From: Nitrosarchaeum sp.
Lineage (GTDB): Archaea; Thermoproteota; Nitrososphaeria; Nitrososphaerales; Nitrosopumilaceae
Assembly (NCBI GenBank): GCA_016234975.1
Contig: JACRND010000134.1
Location: forward strand, 1-19,201
Length of the DNA: 19,201 nt
Direction of reading: 5' to 3'
The notes under the pieces: generated by a model
What the model saw: the letters and a program-made list of their open reading frames with translations, nothing else
Told to the model about the DNA's origin: nothing
The model's database searches: none
Shown: positions 6,958 to 12,523 of the stretch, piece after piece
Layout of the letters: each line of letters begins with the position of its first letter
How positions within the stretch are numbered: the first letter of the stretch is position 1
Translations under genes and position numbers: made by a program

Positions 6958-7113
6958 TTGGGAAATAAACGTGAAATCCCACTTGAGATTGATGATCATT
7001 TCAAACTTTATGGAAAAGAACCTTGGGAAGTAGATTATGGAGAAAAATGTACGATCTGCAATGTTAGAATTGATGAATATGGTTTATGTTCTTGTGGATC
7101 AGGTGGAGATTGA
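6958..7113 (+). CDS. Tiny protein with C-terminal CxxC...CxC motif, 51 aa, TTG start
   Basis: It reads MGNKREIPLEIDDHFKLYGK, then EPWEVDYGEKCTICN and EYGLCSCGSGGD before TGA. Four Cys (C31-x2-C34 and C44-x-C46) make a likely single zinc site, as in a minimal zinc ribbon. The first half is charged and has conserved-looking EPWEVDYG. The start is TTG 6958: the TATA-like element at 6927-6936 lies about 26 bases upstream, and no ATG exists in the frame. The length, clean end and codon use favour a real gene. The function is unknown. It converges with the interrupted exported-protein gene across 81 bases of AT-rich DNA. Confidence 0.72.
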   Translation: MGNKREIPLEIDDHFKLYGKEPWEVDYGEKCTICNVRIDEYGLCSCGSGGD

Positions 7114-7194
7114 CTTTTCTAGTTATTGACACAAAATGGTTTAAAAATCAATTTTGGTAATTATATTTTTAGATATTGAATTTGTCTAAATGCT

Positions 7195-7641
7195 TTACGT
7201 ATTATTTTCTTTAATTCCTCTAGAAATTCCTGATGATTTCTTTTTTCTCATAATAATCAACGTAACTACAAATCCAATTAATACAATAATTCCAAGTAGG
7301 ATATACACAATAATGTCTTGATTTGTGCTTGATACTGATGTTGAAGGATTGTTTTGGATGGTAGGAATTTTATCATTACTAATTGTTGCACCTATAATTG
7401 ATACATTACCTGAATTCTCGGGTCTTATGTTAAGCCAAACATGTGTTCCATTATCAATATATTCATGAAAAAACATTTTCTCATTTCCCATAAATACATT
7501 ATATGGTCTTGATAATAATTCTAAAGGAATTATTGTTGTCACAAATTGATTTTCTCCATTAACTTCAAAACTAATACTTTTTGCTGATTGATCAAAATTA
7601 AACTGATTTATTTCTGCAAATGTTCTTATTTCAATTAGAAA
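7195..7641 (-). pseudogene. C-terminal half of an exported membrane-anchored protein, cut off by an in-frame stop
   Basis: This stretch is the direct in-frame continuation of the gene at 7642-8190 beyond its TAA (7642-7644). It reads FLIEIRTFAEINQFNFDQ..., SISFEVNGENQFVTTIIPLE, then NGTHVWLNIRPENSG, a Thr/Ser/Asn-rich linker, a membrane helix (DIIVYILLGIIVLIGFVVTLIIM) and a Lys-rich tail. The helix plus basic tail is a C-terminal membrane anchor with the main domain outside. It has no start codon with a promoter or signal peptide of its own; the first GTG (7542) is 100 bases in. I read both parts as one 331-codon gene broken by a single nonsense change, probably GAA to TAA (NREFLIEI to NR-stop). 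Sequencing error and readthrough are alternatives. Confidence 0.72.
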
Positions 7642-8190
7642 TTATCTATTATCTACTTTTACATTTTTTAATATTTTTGGTTCATTAATAGAGTACACTA
7701 AAATCATTTGACAACCATGACATGAAATTCCATTTTTTTCAGCTAAATACACAGGTTTATTGTTTACAAAAATTAAATCTGCTTCCTTAGGAATTATAAA
7801 AGAAGTAGTTTCGAGATATCTAAAATTCCAAGTCCATACATTATTTTTTAGAAAGAGGACATCTCCAAGATCATATTCTATAATCGTATCTTTTTGTGAT
7901 GGAAAAATCATAACACCGTCATTATCGCCAATAACTCCAAATTGTTTCTCTTTTCCTTCTTCATCTGCAACCATAAGATTGGTTATAGTTCCATTAATCA
8001 ATTCTACCTGTTTAGGTGAATTTGAGGAGGCAATTACATGCTTCACATGAATTTCATCTGATGAATTAATTACAACTTTGACTGATCTTTGTTCTGCTTT
8101 CTCTCCAATAGAAATTTCTTGGGCATCAACTACAGGAATGACTATCATGAATACTAGTATTATAAAAAAAACAACTTGTTTTGAACTCAT
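7642..8190 (-). CDS. N-terminal half of the interrupted exported protein: signal peptide plus beta-rich domain with CHGC
   Basis: It encodes 182 residues before TAA. Residues 6-23 (VVFFIILVFMIVIPVVDA) are a signal peptide, with likely cleavage after VDA. The exported part is beta-rich: EIHVKHVIASSNSPKQVELI, an aromatic stretch WTWNFRYLETTSFIIPKEAD, and ISCHGCQMILVY with C157 and C160, a possible disulfide or metal pair. The function is unknown. ATG 8190 follows directly on the stop codon of the cyclophilin gene (TAA then ATG), so the two are co-transcribed; a surface-folding link is possible but unproven. The reading frame continues without a break after the stop (see 7195-7641), so the product here lacks its membrane anchor and would be released if made. 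Confidence 0.75.
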   Translation of the reverse strand: MSSKQVVFFIILVFMIVIPVVDAQEISIGEKAEQRSVKVVINSSDEIHVKHVIASSNSPKQVELINGTITNLMVADEEGKEKQFGVIGDNDGVMIFPSQKDTIIEYDLGDVLFLKNNVWTWNFRYLETTSFIIPKEADLIFVNNKPVYLAEKNGISCHGCQMILVYSINEPKILKNVKVDNR

Positions 8191-8667
8191 TTATTCCACT
8201 TTAACATGAAGCATTTTTGCTTCTTCAAGGGGGCAATCATTACGATCTCTTTGTAAATTTACAATTTTATCTGCAACATCCATTCCTTCTATAACCTCTC
8301 CAAATACTGTATATTGTCTATCAAGAAATGTACTATCTGTTGTAACAATGAAAAATTGTGAACCTGCACTATTTGGATCCTGTGCTCTAGCCATAGAAAC
8401 AATACCGCGATGATGTGATCTTGAACTAAATTCAGCCTTAATTGTATAACCCGGTCCTCCCATTCCCCAAGTATTCTTATTTCCACTCTTTGTATTTGGA
8501 TCACCACCCTGAATCATAAATCCAGGAATAACTCTATGAAAAAGTGTACCGTTATAGAATCCATCTCTTGCTAATTTCTCAAAATTTCTAACCGTTTCTG
8601 GTGCCAAATCCGGAAGTAATTTGAATACAATAATTCCTAAATTAGTTTCAATAATTGCTGTACTCAA
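8191..8667 (-). CDS. Cyclophilin-type peptidyl-prolyl cis-trans isomerase, 158 aa
   Basis: Speeds up isomerisation of X-Pro bonds during protein folding. The catalytic core is intact: FHRVIPGFMIQGGDP at residues 43-57 contains the key Arg (R45) and the F50 and Q53 pocket residues. MARAQDPNSAGSQFFI at 92-107 is the central signature, and LDRQYTVFGEVIEGMDV the C-terminal one. There is no signal peptide, so it is cytoplasmic. The Trp that gives cyclosporin binding in eukaryotic CypA is replaced (TFLDRQY). TTG 8667 is the start (MSTAIIETNLG). It is the first gene of a two-gene unit with the exported protein immediately downstream. Confidence 0.95.
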   Translation of the reverse strand: MSTAIIETNLGIIVFKLLPDLAPETVRNFEKLARDGFYNGTLFHRVIPGFMIQGGDPNTKSGNKNTWGMGGPGYTIKAEFSSRSHHRGIVSMARAQDPNSAGSQFFIVTTDSTFLDRQYTVFGEVIEGMDVADKIVNLQRDRNDCPLEEAKMLHVKVE

Positions 8668-8780
8668 CAGGTATTATCAACCGTCTTATCATAAGAGTCT
8701 TTTTGTAATAAATAATTTAAAATTCTTATAGTTGGTTATTGTAATTTGAAAAATTCGTAATAATCAGTACGTTTTTCGTT

Positions 8781-8819
8781 AATAAAATAATTTTTTAATT
8801 ACTAAATAATTATTTTATT
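8781..8819. repeat. 12-bp perfect inverted repeat in AT-rich intergenic DNA
   Basis: AATAAAATAATT (8781-8792) recurs as its exact reverse complement at 8808-8819, with a 15-base spacer. It lies in the 246-base gap between the cyclophilin gene and the HTH gene, about 95 bases upstream of the latter. All arms are A/T only, so chance is a fair explanation; a regulator site or DNA-bending element is possible. The rest of the gap shows only the promoters of the two divergent genes. Confidence 0.35.
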
Positions 8820-8883
8820 CTAAAATATTTTCTAATTATTAATACTTAAACCAAAAATTAAATCATCTCAAAAAGTTATAGTC

Positions 8884-8891
8884 TTATATAG
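8884..8891 (+). promoter_or_regulatory. TATA box for the small HTH gene
   Basis: TTATATAG, centred about 27 bases upstream of TTG 8914, is one of the best TATA matches in the window and supports a leaderless TTG start for the 75-aa HTH protein. Confidence 0.55.
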
Positions 8892-8913
8892 AACAACTAA
8901 AATTTAGTATTCG

Positions 8914-9141
8914 TTGAATCGTACAAACCAAAGCACGATCATTAAAGAAGCAATTAATTCTTATCTTGACAAAGGGGTAACTGACAAACAGGATATCTAT
9001 ACCAAAGTCGTAGATGAACTTGGTGTTCCAAGACCTACTGTAAGAAGGGTCGCAAGAGATTTGAGAACTGAATTACTGCAAAAAATCCAGATCTTACAAT
9101 CAGATATGCCTAAAACATCTACTTCTGAAGAAGACGAATAA
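8914..9141 (+). CDS. Small helix-turn-helix protein, 75 aa
   Basis: Probably a DNA-binding protein. After MNRTNQSTIIKEAINSYLDKG, residues 24-58 (DKQDIYTKVVDELGVPRPTVRRVARDLRTEL) have the spacing of a helix-turn-helix: helix, GVPRPTV turn, then recognition helix VRRVARDL. The C-terminal tail is short and acidic (TSTSEEDE). This resembles the LGVPRPTVRR pattern found in small archaeal regulators, but I cannot name the family member. The start is TTG 8914, fixed by the TATA box at 8884-8891. A strong T-rich terminator-like run follows the stop, so it is a single-gene unit. Confidence 0.8.
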   Translation: MNRTNQSTIIKEAINSYLDKGVTDKQDIYTKVVDELGVPRPTVRRVARDLRTELLQKIQILQSDMPKTSTSEEDE

Positions 9142-9148
9142 ACTAGGC

Positions 9149-9163
9149 TCTTTTTTTCTTTTT
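9149..9163 (+). terminator. Poly-T terminator after the HTH gene
   Basis: Seven T then C then five T, starting 8 bases after the stop codon of the HTH gene. T-runs without a hairpin are the usual intrinsic terminator in archaea. No clear stem precedes it. Confidence 0.5.
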
Positions 9164-9196
9164 ACTTAATATCGATTTTTAATATCAGCATTACTG

Positions 9197-9203
9197 TTAT
9201 AAA
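9197..9203 (+). promoter_or_regulatory. TATA box for the membrane/coiled-coil gene
   Basis: TTATAAA centred 26 bases upstream of ATG 9226. It supports that ATG over the ATG at 9206, which opens only a 14-codon frame. Confidence 0.5.
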
Positions 9204-9225
9204 CAATGAATTTTTCAAATAATTT

Positions 9226-9711
9226 ATGGGATATCTTGGAAACCATTTAGCAACAGTGGTTACTGGAGTCTTTGCGGCTATACTTACAGGACTGTGGCCT
9301 TATTTTGTAAATTTTGCACCCATCCTAAATTTTGTATTTACTATGGCTGTACCAATAACATGGTTCCTTACTTTTACCTGTTGGATTTCTCAAAAAAGTA
9401 CTGACTACATGCATAAATCTAAAACCCATACAAGTCACAGTGAAAAAAAAAGCTTGAATAACTCACAAACCACTCAAATTTATACATCAGATGGAAAACA
9501 AGTTAGTTCAACCGAAATTAAAGTAGCACAAAATGAATTATCTGGAGAACTAAACAAACTCAAAGAAACTGTAAAACTAAAGGATAGTGAAATTGAAAGA
9601 TTAAATCAAGAGATTTCAAATCTGCAAACTTTAGTTCAAATTGAATCATTAAAAACAGAACTTGCTAATCTTAAGATGTTGGCATCTGGAAGTAAAATAA
9701 AAGACAAATAG
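9226..9711 (+). CDS. Membrane protein with two N-terminal helices and a C-terminal coiled coil, 161 aa
   Basis: No known family is recognised. Hydrophobic segments lie at residues 7-27 and 31-54, with a short Pro/Asn turn between them, making a helical hairpin. A polar, Ser/Thr/Lys-rich linker (55-85) follows, then a long heptad-type helix at about 100-152 (LSGELNKLKETVKLKDSEIERL...) that should form a coiled coil. Basic residues after helix 2 (QKSTDYMHKSK) suggest the coiled coil is cytoplasmic. Such an architecture suits a membrane-attached scaffold or tether. The start is set by the TATA box at 9197-9203. The stop is 2 bases from the convergent stop of the Cys-rich mini-gene. Confidence 0.72.
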   Translation: MGYLGNHLATVVTGVFAAILTGLWPYFVNFAPILNFVFTMAVPITWFLTFTCWISQKSTDYMHKSKTHTSHSEKKSLNNSQTTQIYTSDGKQVSSTEIKVAQNELSGELNKLKETVKLKDSEIERLNQEISNLQTLVQIESLKTELANLKMLASGSKIKDK

Positions 9712-9713
9712 AG

Positions 9714-9833
9714 TTAATCCTTACAATGACAACATATTATGCCATGATTATCTTTACAACTTGGACAGCTTACGGCACCGCCGTAATGACATTTGCACGA
9801 ACATAATTCTGTCGGATCTTTCTTCATATTCAT
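9714..9833 (-). CDS. Very small Cys-rich protein, 39 aa (probable metal-binding mini-protein)
   Basis: On the minus strand ATG 9833 opens MNMKKDPTELCSCKCHYG, then GAVSCPSCKDNHGIICCHCKD and TAA. Eight Cys (C11, C13, C15, C23, C26, C34, C35, C37) and three His in 39 residues point to tight metal binding: two zinc sites or a metallothionein-like cluster. M3 (9827) is an alternative start. A TATA-like element 25 bases upstream (9854-9863) supports expression from M1. The frame is dense in Cys codons and fits neatly between genes, which is unlikely by chance. It shares C-x-C-x-C spacing (CSCKC; CGCHC) with the 63-aa protein at 6717, hinting at a family. Confidence 0.7.
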   Translation of the reverse strand: MNMKKDPTELCSCKCHYGGAVSCPSCKDNHGIICCHCKD

Positions 9834-9853
9834 TAATACGAATTCTACGTCAT

Positions 9854-9863
9854 CTTAATATTT
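9854..9863. promoter_or_regulatory. Shared TATA-like element between the Cys-rich mini-gene and the secreted-protein gene
   Basis: CTTAATATTT has its centre about 28 bases upstream of ATG 9887 (plus) and 25 bases upstream of ATG 9833 (minus). Its AATATT core is symmetric, so it may direct transcription in both directions. A second possible box for the plus gene is TTTTAAA near 9904-9910. Confidence 0.4.
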
Positions 9864-9886
9864 GACTCTTACAGTAATTAACCTAA

Positions 9887-10381
9887 ATGAATTGGAACAA
9901 ATCTTTTAAACTAAATAAAGAAATTACTGTAATGTTTAGAAATATTATATTTGCCAGTATTATCATATCAATATTATTTACTACTGTTATATCTAACACA
10001 AATTCTTTTGCTGAACCAATTGAATCACAAACAGAAATTACTCCAATTAACAATTCTATGGGAATTGAAAAAACAACTCTTCAAATGTCTATCTCTAAAG
10101 ATAATAAACTACCATGGGGATTTGTTGAAGGAAAAATATCAAATCCTGTTGCTGGTTATCCTGTAATTATTCAGATTTTTGATAATGATAAAATCATTAC
10201 AGGAAACAGTGTTGGTGCTGTACACTTTGCACAAACTCCAGTAAATGAAGATGGTTCATATGAATACAAATTTAGAGTGCTTGATTCAGATCAAGGAAAA
10301 ATAATGAAAATTTTTGATGGTAGTTATACTATTAAAATATTCAAGGTAGTATATCTACATCCTAATCTTGATGTAATTTAG
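9887..10381 (+). CDS. Secreted protein with N-terminal signal peptide, 164 aa, function unknown
   Basis: A hydrophobic segment at residues 18-36 (RNIIFASIIISILFTTVIS) and a following NSFAEP give a signal peptide with cleavage after FA. The exported part is beta-rich. Segments WGFVEGKISNPVAGYPVIIQIF, TPVNEDGSYEYKF and GSYTIKIF have the look of an immunoglobulin-like or carboxypeptidase-regulatory-like fold, which recurs in thaumarchaeal surface proteins. I use ATG 9887. ATG 9932 (M16) is an equally good start: it gives a standard-length signal peptide and has its own AT box about 25 bases upstream. The 3' end overlaps the convergent FMN reductase gene by 20 bases. Confidence 0.7.
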   Translation: MNWNKSFKLNKEITVMFRNIIFASIIISILFTTVISNTNSFAEPIESQTEITPINNSMGIEKTTLQMSISKDNKLPWGFVEGKISNPVAGYPVIIQIFDNDKIITGNSVGAVHFAQTPVNEDGSYEYKFRVLDSDQGKIMKIFDGSYTIKIFKVVYLHPNLDVI

Positions 10382-10892
10382 AAGCCATTTTCAAAGTCTC
10401 ATCTACTAATTCTCTTAATCTTTTCTTGTCTTCCTCATTTGATATGATATTTTCTGAGATTGATTCTGTAGTGAGAAATACTGCTTTAGGATTAGTAATT
10501 ACTCCGAAATATGATAATAATTGAGTGATCAATGTTTGCACATCAATAAATCCAATATTACCTGCAGCTAAAATTGCCATACCAGCTACTTTACCTTCAG
10601 TTTTTTTATAATTGATATATTCAAACAGATTTTTCAATGCTGAACTAAAAAATGAATTGTAAATTGGAGATCCAATTAACCAAACATCTGCATCCATAAT
10701 ATTATTAGCTGCATTTTTTGTATGTTCATTGTATTCTTCTTCTGGTCCTCTATAGCATTCAATTTGTCCATCTGAAAGATTAATCAATTTGGTATCTGCA
10801 TTTTTTGATTTTGTATATTCAAAAACATATTTCATTATTACTTGAGTATTTCCATTTTTTCTAGGACTTCCTGAAATTATTACAACTTTCAT
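10362..10892 (-). CDS. NADPH-dependent FMN reductase / multimeric flavodoxin-family protein
   Basis: A flavodoxin-fold redox protein that binds FMN and passes electrons from NAD(P)H to quinones, iron or other acceptors. The FMN-phosphate loop is GSPRKNGNT right after the first strand (MKVVIIS), then IMDADVWLIGSPIYNSFFSSALKNLFEYI for the isoalloxazine-binding loop. C-terminal helices complete about 176 residues, normal for the family. I choose ATG 10892 rather than GTG 10904, because a TATA-like CTTAAATAC on the minus strand near 10914-10922 is 26 bases from the ATG and only 14 from the GTG. ECYRGPEEEYN replaces the Cys-rich segment seen in iron-sulfur flavoproteins, so no cluster is expected. 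The acceptor cannot be told. Confidence 0.85.
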   Translation of the reverse strand: MKVVIISGSPRKNGNTQVIMKYVFEYTKSKNADTKLINLSDGQIECYRGPEEEYNEHTKNAANNIMDADVWLIGSPIYNSFFSSALKNLFEYINYKKTEGKVAGMAILAAGNIGFIDVQTLITQLLSYFGVITNPKAVFLTTESISENIISNEEDKKRLRELVDETLKMASKLHQD

Positions 10893-10951
10893 AATTCTGA
10901 CCACTTATCTTTGTATTTAAGTTGCAACAGGACTTTTTCAAAATTTAAAAA

Positions 10952-11045
10952 CGGGCTTGGAGGGCTTCGATCCCCCGACCTGTAACTTAGGAGGCTACTG
11001 CGCTATCCAAGTTTCGCGTCTAAAATGACTCTGCGCCACAAGCCC
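10952..11045 (-). tRNA. tRNA-Arg (anticodon CCT) with an enlarged D-loop, probable intron
   Basis: Reads AGG codons. The acceptor stem GGGCTTG pairs with CAAGCCC, with discriminator G. The anticodon stem GTAGC/GTTAC carries the loop CTCCTAA, anticodon CCT. The T-stem GGGGG/CCCTC has the loop ATCGAAG, with A instead of T at position 54. The D-stem GCGC/GCGC encloses about 29 bases instead of about 9-10. The 3' part, CTTGGATA, looks like the true end of a D-loop, so about 18-20 bases after GCGCAG look like an intron, including a GTC...GAC mini-hairpin. Exact splice sites are not clear. Total length is 94 bases against about 75 normally. It lies 24 bases downstream of bluB on the same strand. 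Confidence 0.85.
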
Positions 11046-11048
11046 AGC

Positions 11049-11056
11049 AAAAAAAA
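11049..11056 (-). terminator. T8 run between bluB and tRNA-Arg
   Basis: Eight T on the minus strand, 13 bases after the bluB stop and 3 bases before the tRNA. It is a likely terminator for bluB. A TATA-like TTAAATAATT overlapping the bluB stop (11063-11073) may start the tRNA. Confidence 0.4.
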
Positions 11057-11069
11057 TACTTGTAATTAT

Positions 11070-11780
11070 TTAAGCGTAATCAAGATTAGTTTTGATCATT
11101 TCTTGTATTTGATTCCATCCTGAATTCTTCGTATCTTGCCATTTCTCAAAATACACCACATCCTTAAGATCTAGTCTTGGAAGCCATCCTGCTGTTTCAA
11201 GATCTGGTCTTTGTGCAAATTCATCTACATAACCTAAACAAAGATATGCTATTGGAACAACATGTTCTGGTAATTCTAAAACTTCTTTGAGAGTATCATT
11301 TGAAAGAATACTTACCCAACCAAGTCCAATTCCTTCTGTTCTTGCAGCAAGCCACAAATTCTGAATAGCACAACATACACTATACAACCCCGCCTCAGGA
11401 ATACTTGATCTGCCAATTACAAATGGACCAAACTTTGAAGGATCATATGTTACACATAGATTTACAGGCGACTCTAAAATTCCTTCAAGTTTAAACGAAA
11501 GATATTTTGTTCTCTTTGGTTCTTCAACTAATTTTGATGAGCGATTTTTTTCTTCCTCAAAAGAATCTTTAATCTTCTTTTTTGTAGTAATATCCTTTAT
11601 CAAAATGAAATTCCATGGTTGAGAAAAACCAACAGATGGTGCATGATGTGCAGCATTTAGAATTCTAGATAAAATATCGTCTTTGATAGACCTTGAGGTA
11701 AAATGAGATCTGACGTCTCTCCTTGAGTAAATTGCCTTATAGAAACCCTTTTTTTCCTCATCAGTAAATTCTTCTGCCAA
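11070..11780 (-). CDS. bluB: BluB-like 5,6-dimethylbenzimidazole synthase (nitroreductase superfamily)
   Basis: BluB uses oxygen to break down reduced FMN into dimethylbenzimidazole, the lower ligand of vitamin B12. The nitroreductase fold is clear, and the BluB-specific features fit: AIYSRRDVRSHF at residues 16-27 with D22 matching the essential Asp, AAHHAPSVGFSQPWNFILI at 43-61, PFVIGRSSIPEAGLYSVCCAIQN at 119-141, and GIGLGWVSIL at 150-159, where S157 matches the conserved Ser. The C-terminal RPDLETAGW...VVYFEKW is also typical. Length 236 is near the usual 220-230. The start is TTG 11780 with an AATAAAAAG box about 24 bases upstream. Thaumarchaeota are known cobalamin producers, so the role is plausible. 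A general nitroreductase is the alternative. Confidence 0.85.
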   Translation of the reverse strand: MAEEFTDEEKKGFYKAIYSRRDVRSHFTSRSIKDDILSRILNAAHHAPSVGFSQPWNFILIKDITTKKKIKDSFEEEKNRSSKLVEEPKRTKYLSFKLEGILESPVNLCVTYDPSKFGPFVIGRSSIPEAGLYSVCCAIQNLWLAARTEGIGLGWVSILSNDTLKEVLELPEHVVPIAYLCLGYVDEFAQRPDLETAGWLPRLDLKDVVYFEKWQDTKNSGWNQIQEMIKTNLDYA

Positions 11781-11863
11781 CTCTTAGACGTCTTTCTTCT
11801 TTTTATTCAATCCTTTCTTTTGTTAAACGTTAATAATGCCTGCACCTAATCTTTTACTTCAAT

Positions 11864-11937
11864 GGGCCGGTAGTCTAGCCGGTTAGGATACTGCCCCGAC
11901 ATGGCAGTGATCGTGAGTTCGAATCTCACTCGGCCCA
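11864..11937 (+). tRNA. tRNA-Val (anticodon GAC), with C33 in place of U33
   Basis: Reads GUC/GUU codons. Acceptor GGGCCGG/TCGGCCC with discriminator A; D-arm GTCT...GGAT with loop AGCCGGTTA; anticodon stem CTGCC/GGCAG enclosing CCGACAT; variable loop TGATC; T-arm GTGAG/CTCAC with a standard TTCGAAT loop. Total 74 bases, no CCA encoded. All stems pair well. The loop has C at the normally invariant U33, which is uncommon in elongator tRNAs. There is no intron. It sits between bluB (divergent) and the LEA14-like gene (convergent). Confidence 0.93.
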
Positions 11938-11946
11938 CTTTTTAAC

Positions 11947-12441
11947 TTAAGTTGAAGCCTTGAACTGTTTTTCAATTATACTCCAAGAAGTTTCTGTGGT
12001 TATGCTTCCCTCAACACTAAAACTACTGATATTACCATTCAAAACCGCTTGATATGTTTCAGGATTTATGTCAGACTCTTTTAGAATGAATGTATTTTTC
12101 AAAGGAATTTCAACTCCTGAATAAAATACTGCCCTACCAGGCATCGAAATATCTTCAGTAGAATACTGACCAGAACCTAATAATTGACCATCTCCATAAA
12201 GTTGGTAACCAATAATTGGAACTGTGAATGTTTTTTCACTTGGATTCTTTACAAGAAAAGTAACTTCCAATTTAGCAACATTTTCAATTTTATTAATATC
12301 TTTAACCTCAACATTTGACAATTTAACTTCAACTTGTTCTAACTGTGGATTATCAAGACTAGCATACCATACAATTACACCCATCATTCCAAATAATCCT
12401 GCAATTGCAGCATAAACTATCGTTTTCTTTTGTAATCCCAA
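11947..12441 (-). CDS. Membrane-anchored LEA14-like domain protein, 164 aa
   Basis: One N-terminal hydrophobic helix (residues 8-27) anchors a beta-rich domain (35-160) that should face outward. LEVTFLVKNPSEKTFTVPIIGYQLYGDGQLLGSGQY followed by DISMPGRAVFYSGVEIPL matches the LEA14/WHy pattern: hydrophobic strand, NP turn, 'G.G.L.G.G' strand, later 'F..G.EI' strand. The gene at 5649-6101 has the same layout but differs in sequence, so the two are old paralogues at best. The function is unknown. The start is TTG 12441 (MGLQKKTIVYAA); an AT-rich GATAATG element lies about 25 bases upstream. It is divergent from the CopD-like gene, with 82 bases between them. Confidence 0.75.
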   Translation of the reverse strand: MGLQKKTIVYAAIAGLFGMMGVIVWYASLDNPQLEQVEVKLSNVEVKDINKIENVAKLEVTFLVKNPSEKTFTVPIIGYQLYGDGQLLGSGQYSTEDISMPGRAVFYSGVEIPLKNTFILKESDINPETYQAVLNGNISSFSVEGSITTETSWSIIEKQFKAST

Positions 12442-12493
12442 TTCAATGATATCACATTATCTACAACTAAAAAAGGTTGTCAAGATCCAAATA

Positions 12494-12503
12494 CATAATA
12501 TTT
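12494..12503 (+). promoter_or_regulatory. TATA-like box for the CopD-like membrane protein gene
   Basis: CATAATATTT centred about 26 bases upstream of ATG 12524, as for a leaderless gene. Confidence 0.45.
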
Positions 12504-12523
12504 GATTTGAAATATGAAATGTT

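Noticed and set aside
7114..7194. Possible structured element in the gap between convergent genes
   Set aside because: Only a weak CAAAAT/ATTTTG match in AT-rich DNA; no clear terminator hairpin or RNA motif.
7760..8050. Plus-strand 96-codon frame
   Set aside because: Antisense to the exported-protein gene; no motif, no promoter.
9206..9250. ATG at 9206 as an alternative gene start
   Set aside because: Opens a frame of only 14 codons before TAG; the ATG at 9226 has the TATA box at the right distance.
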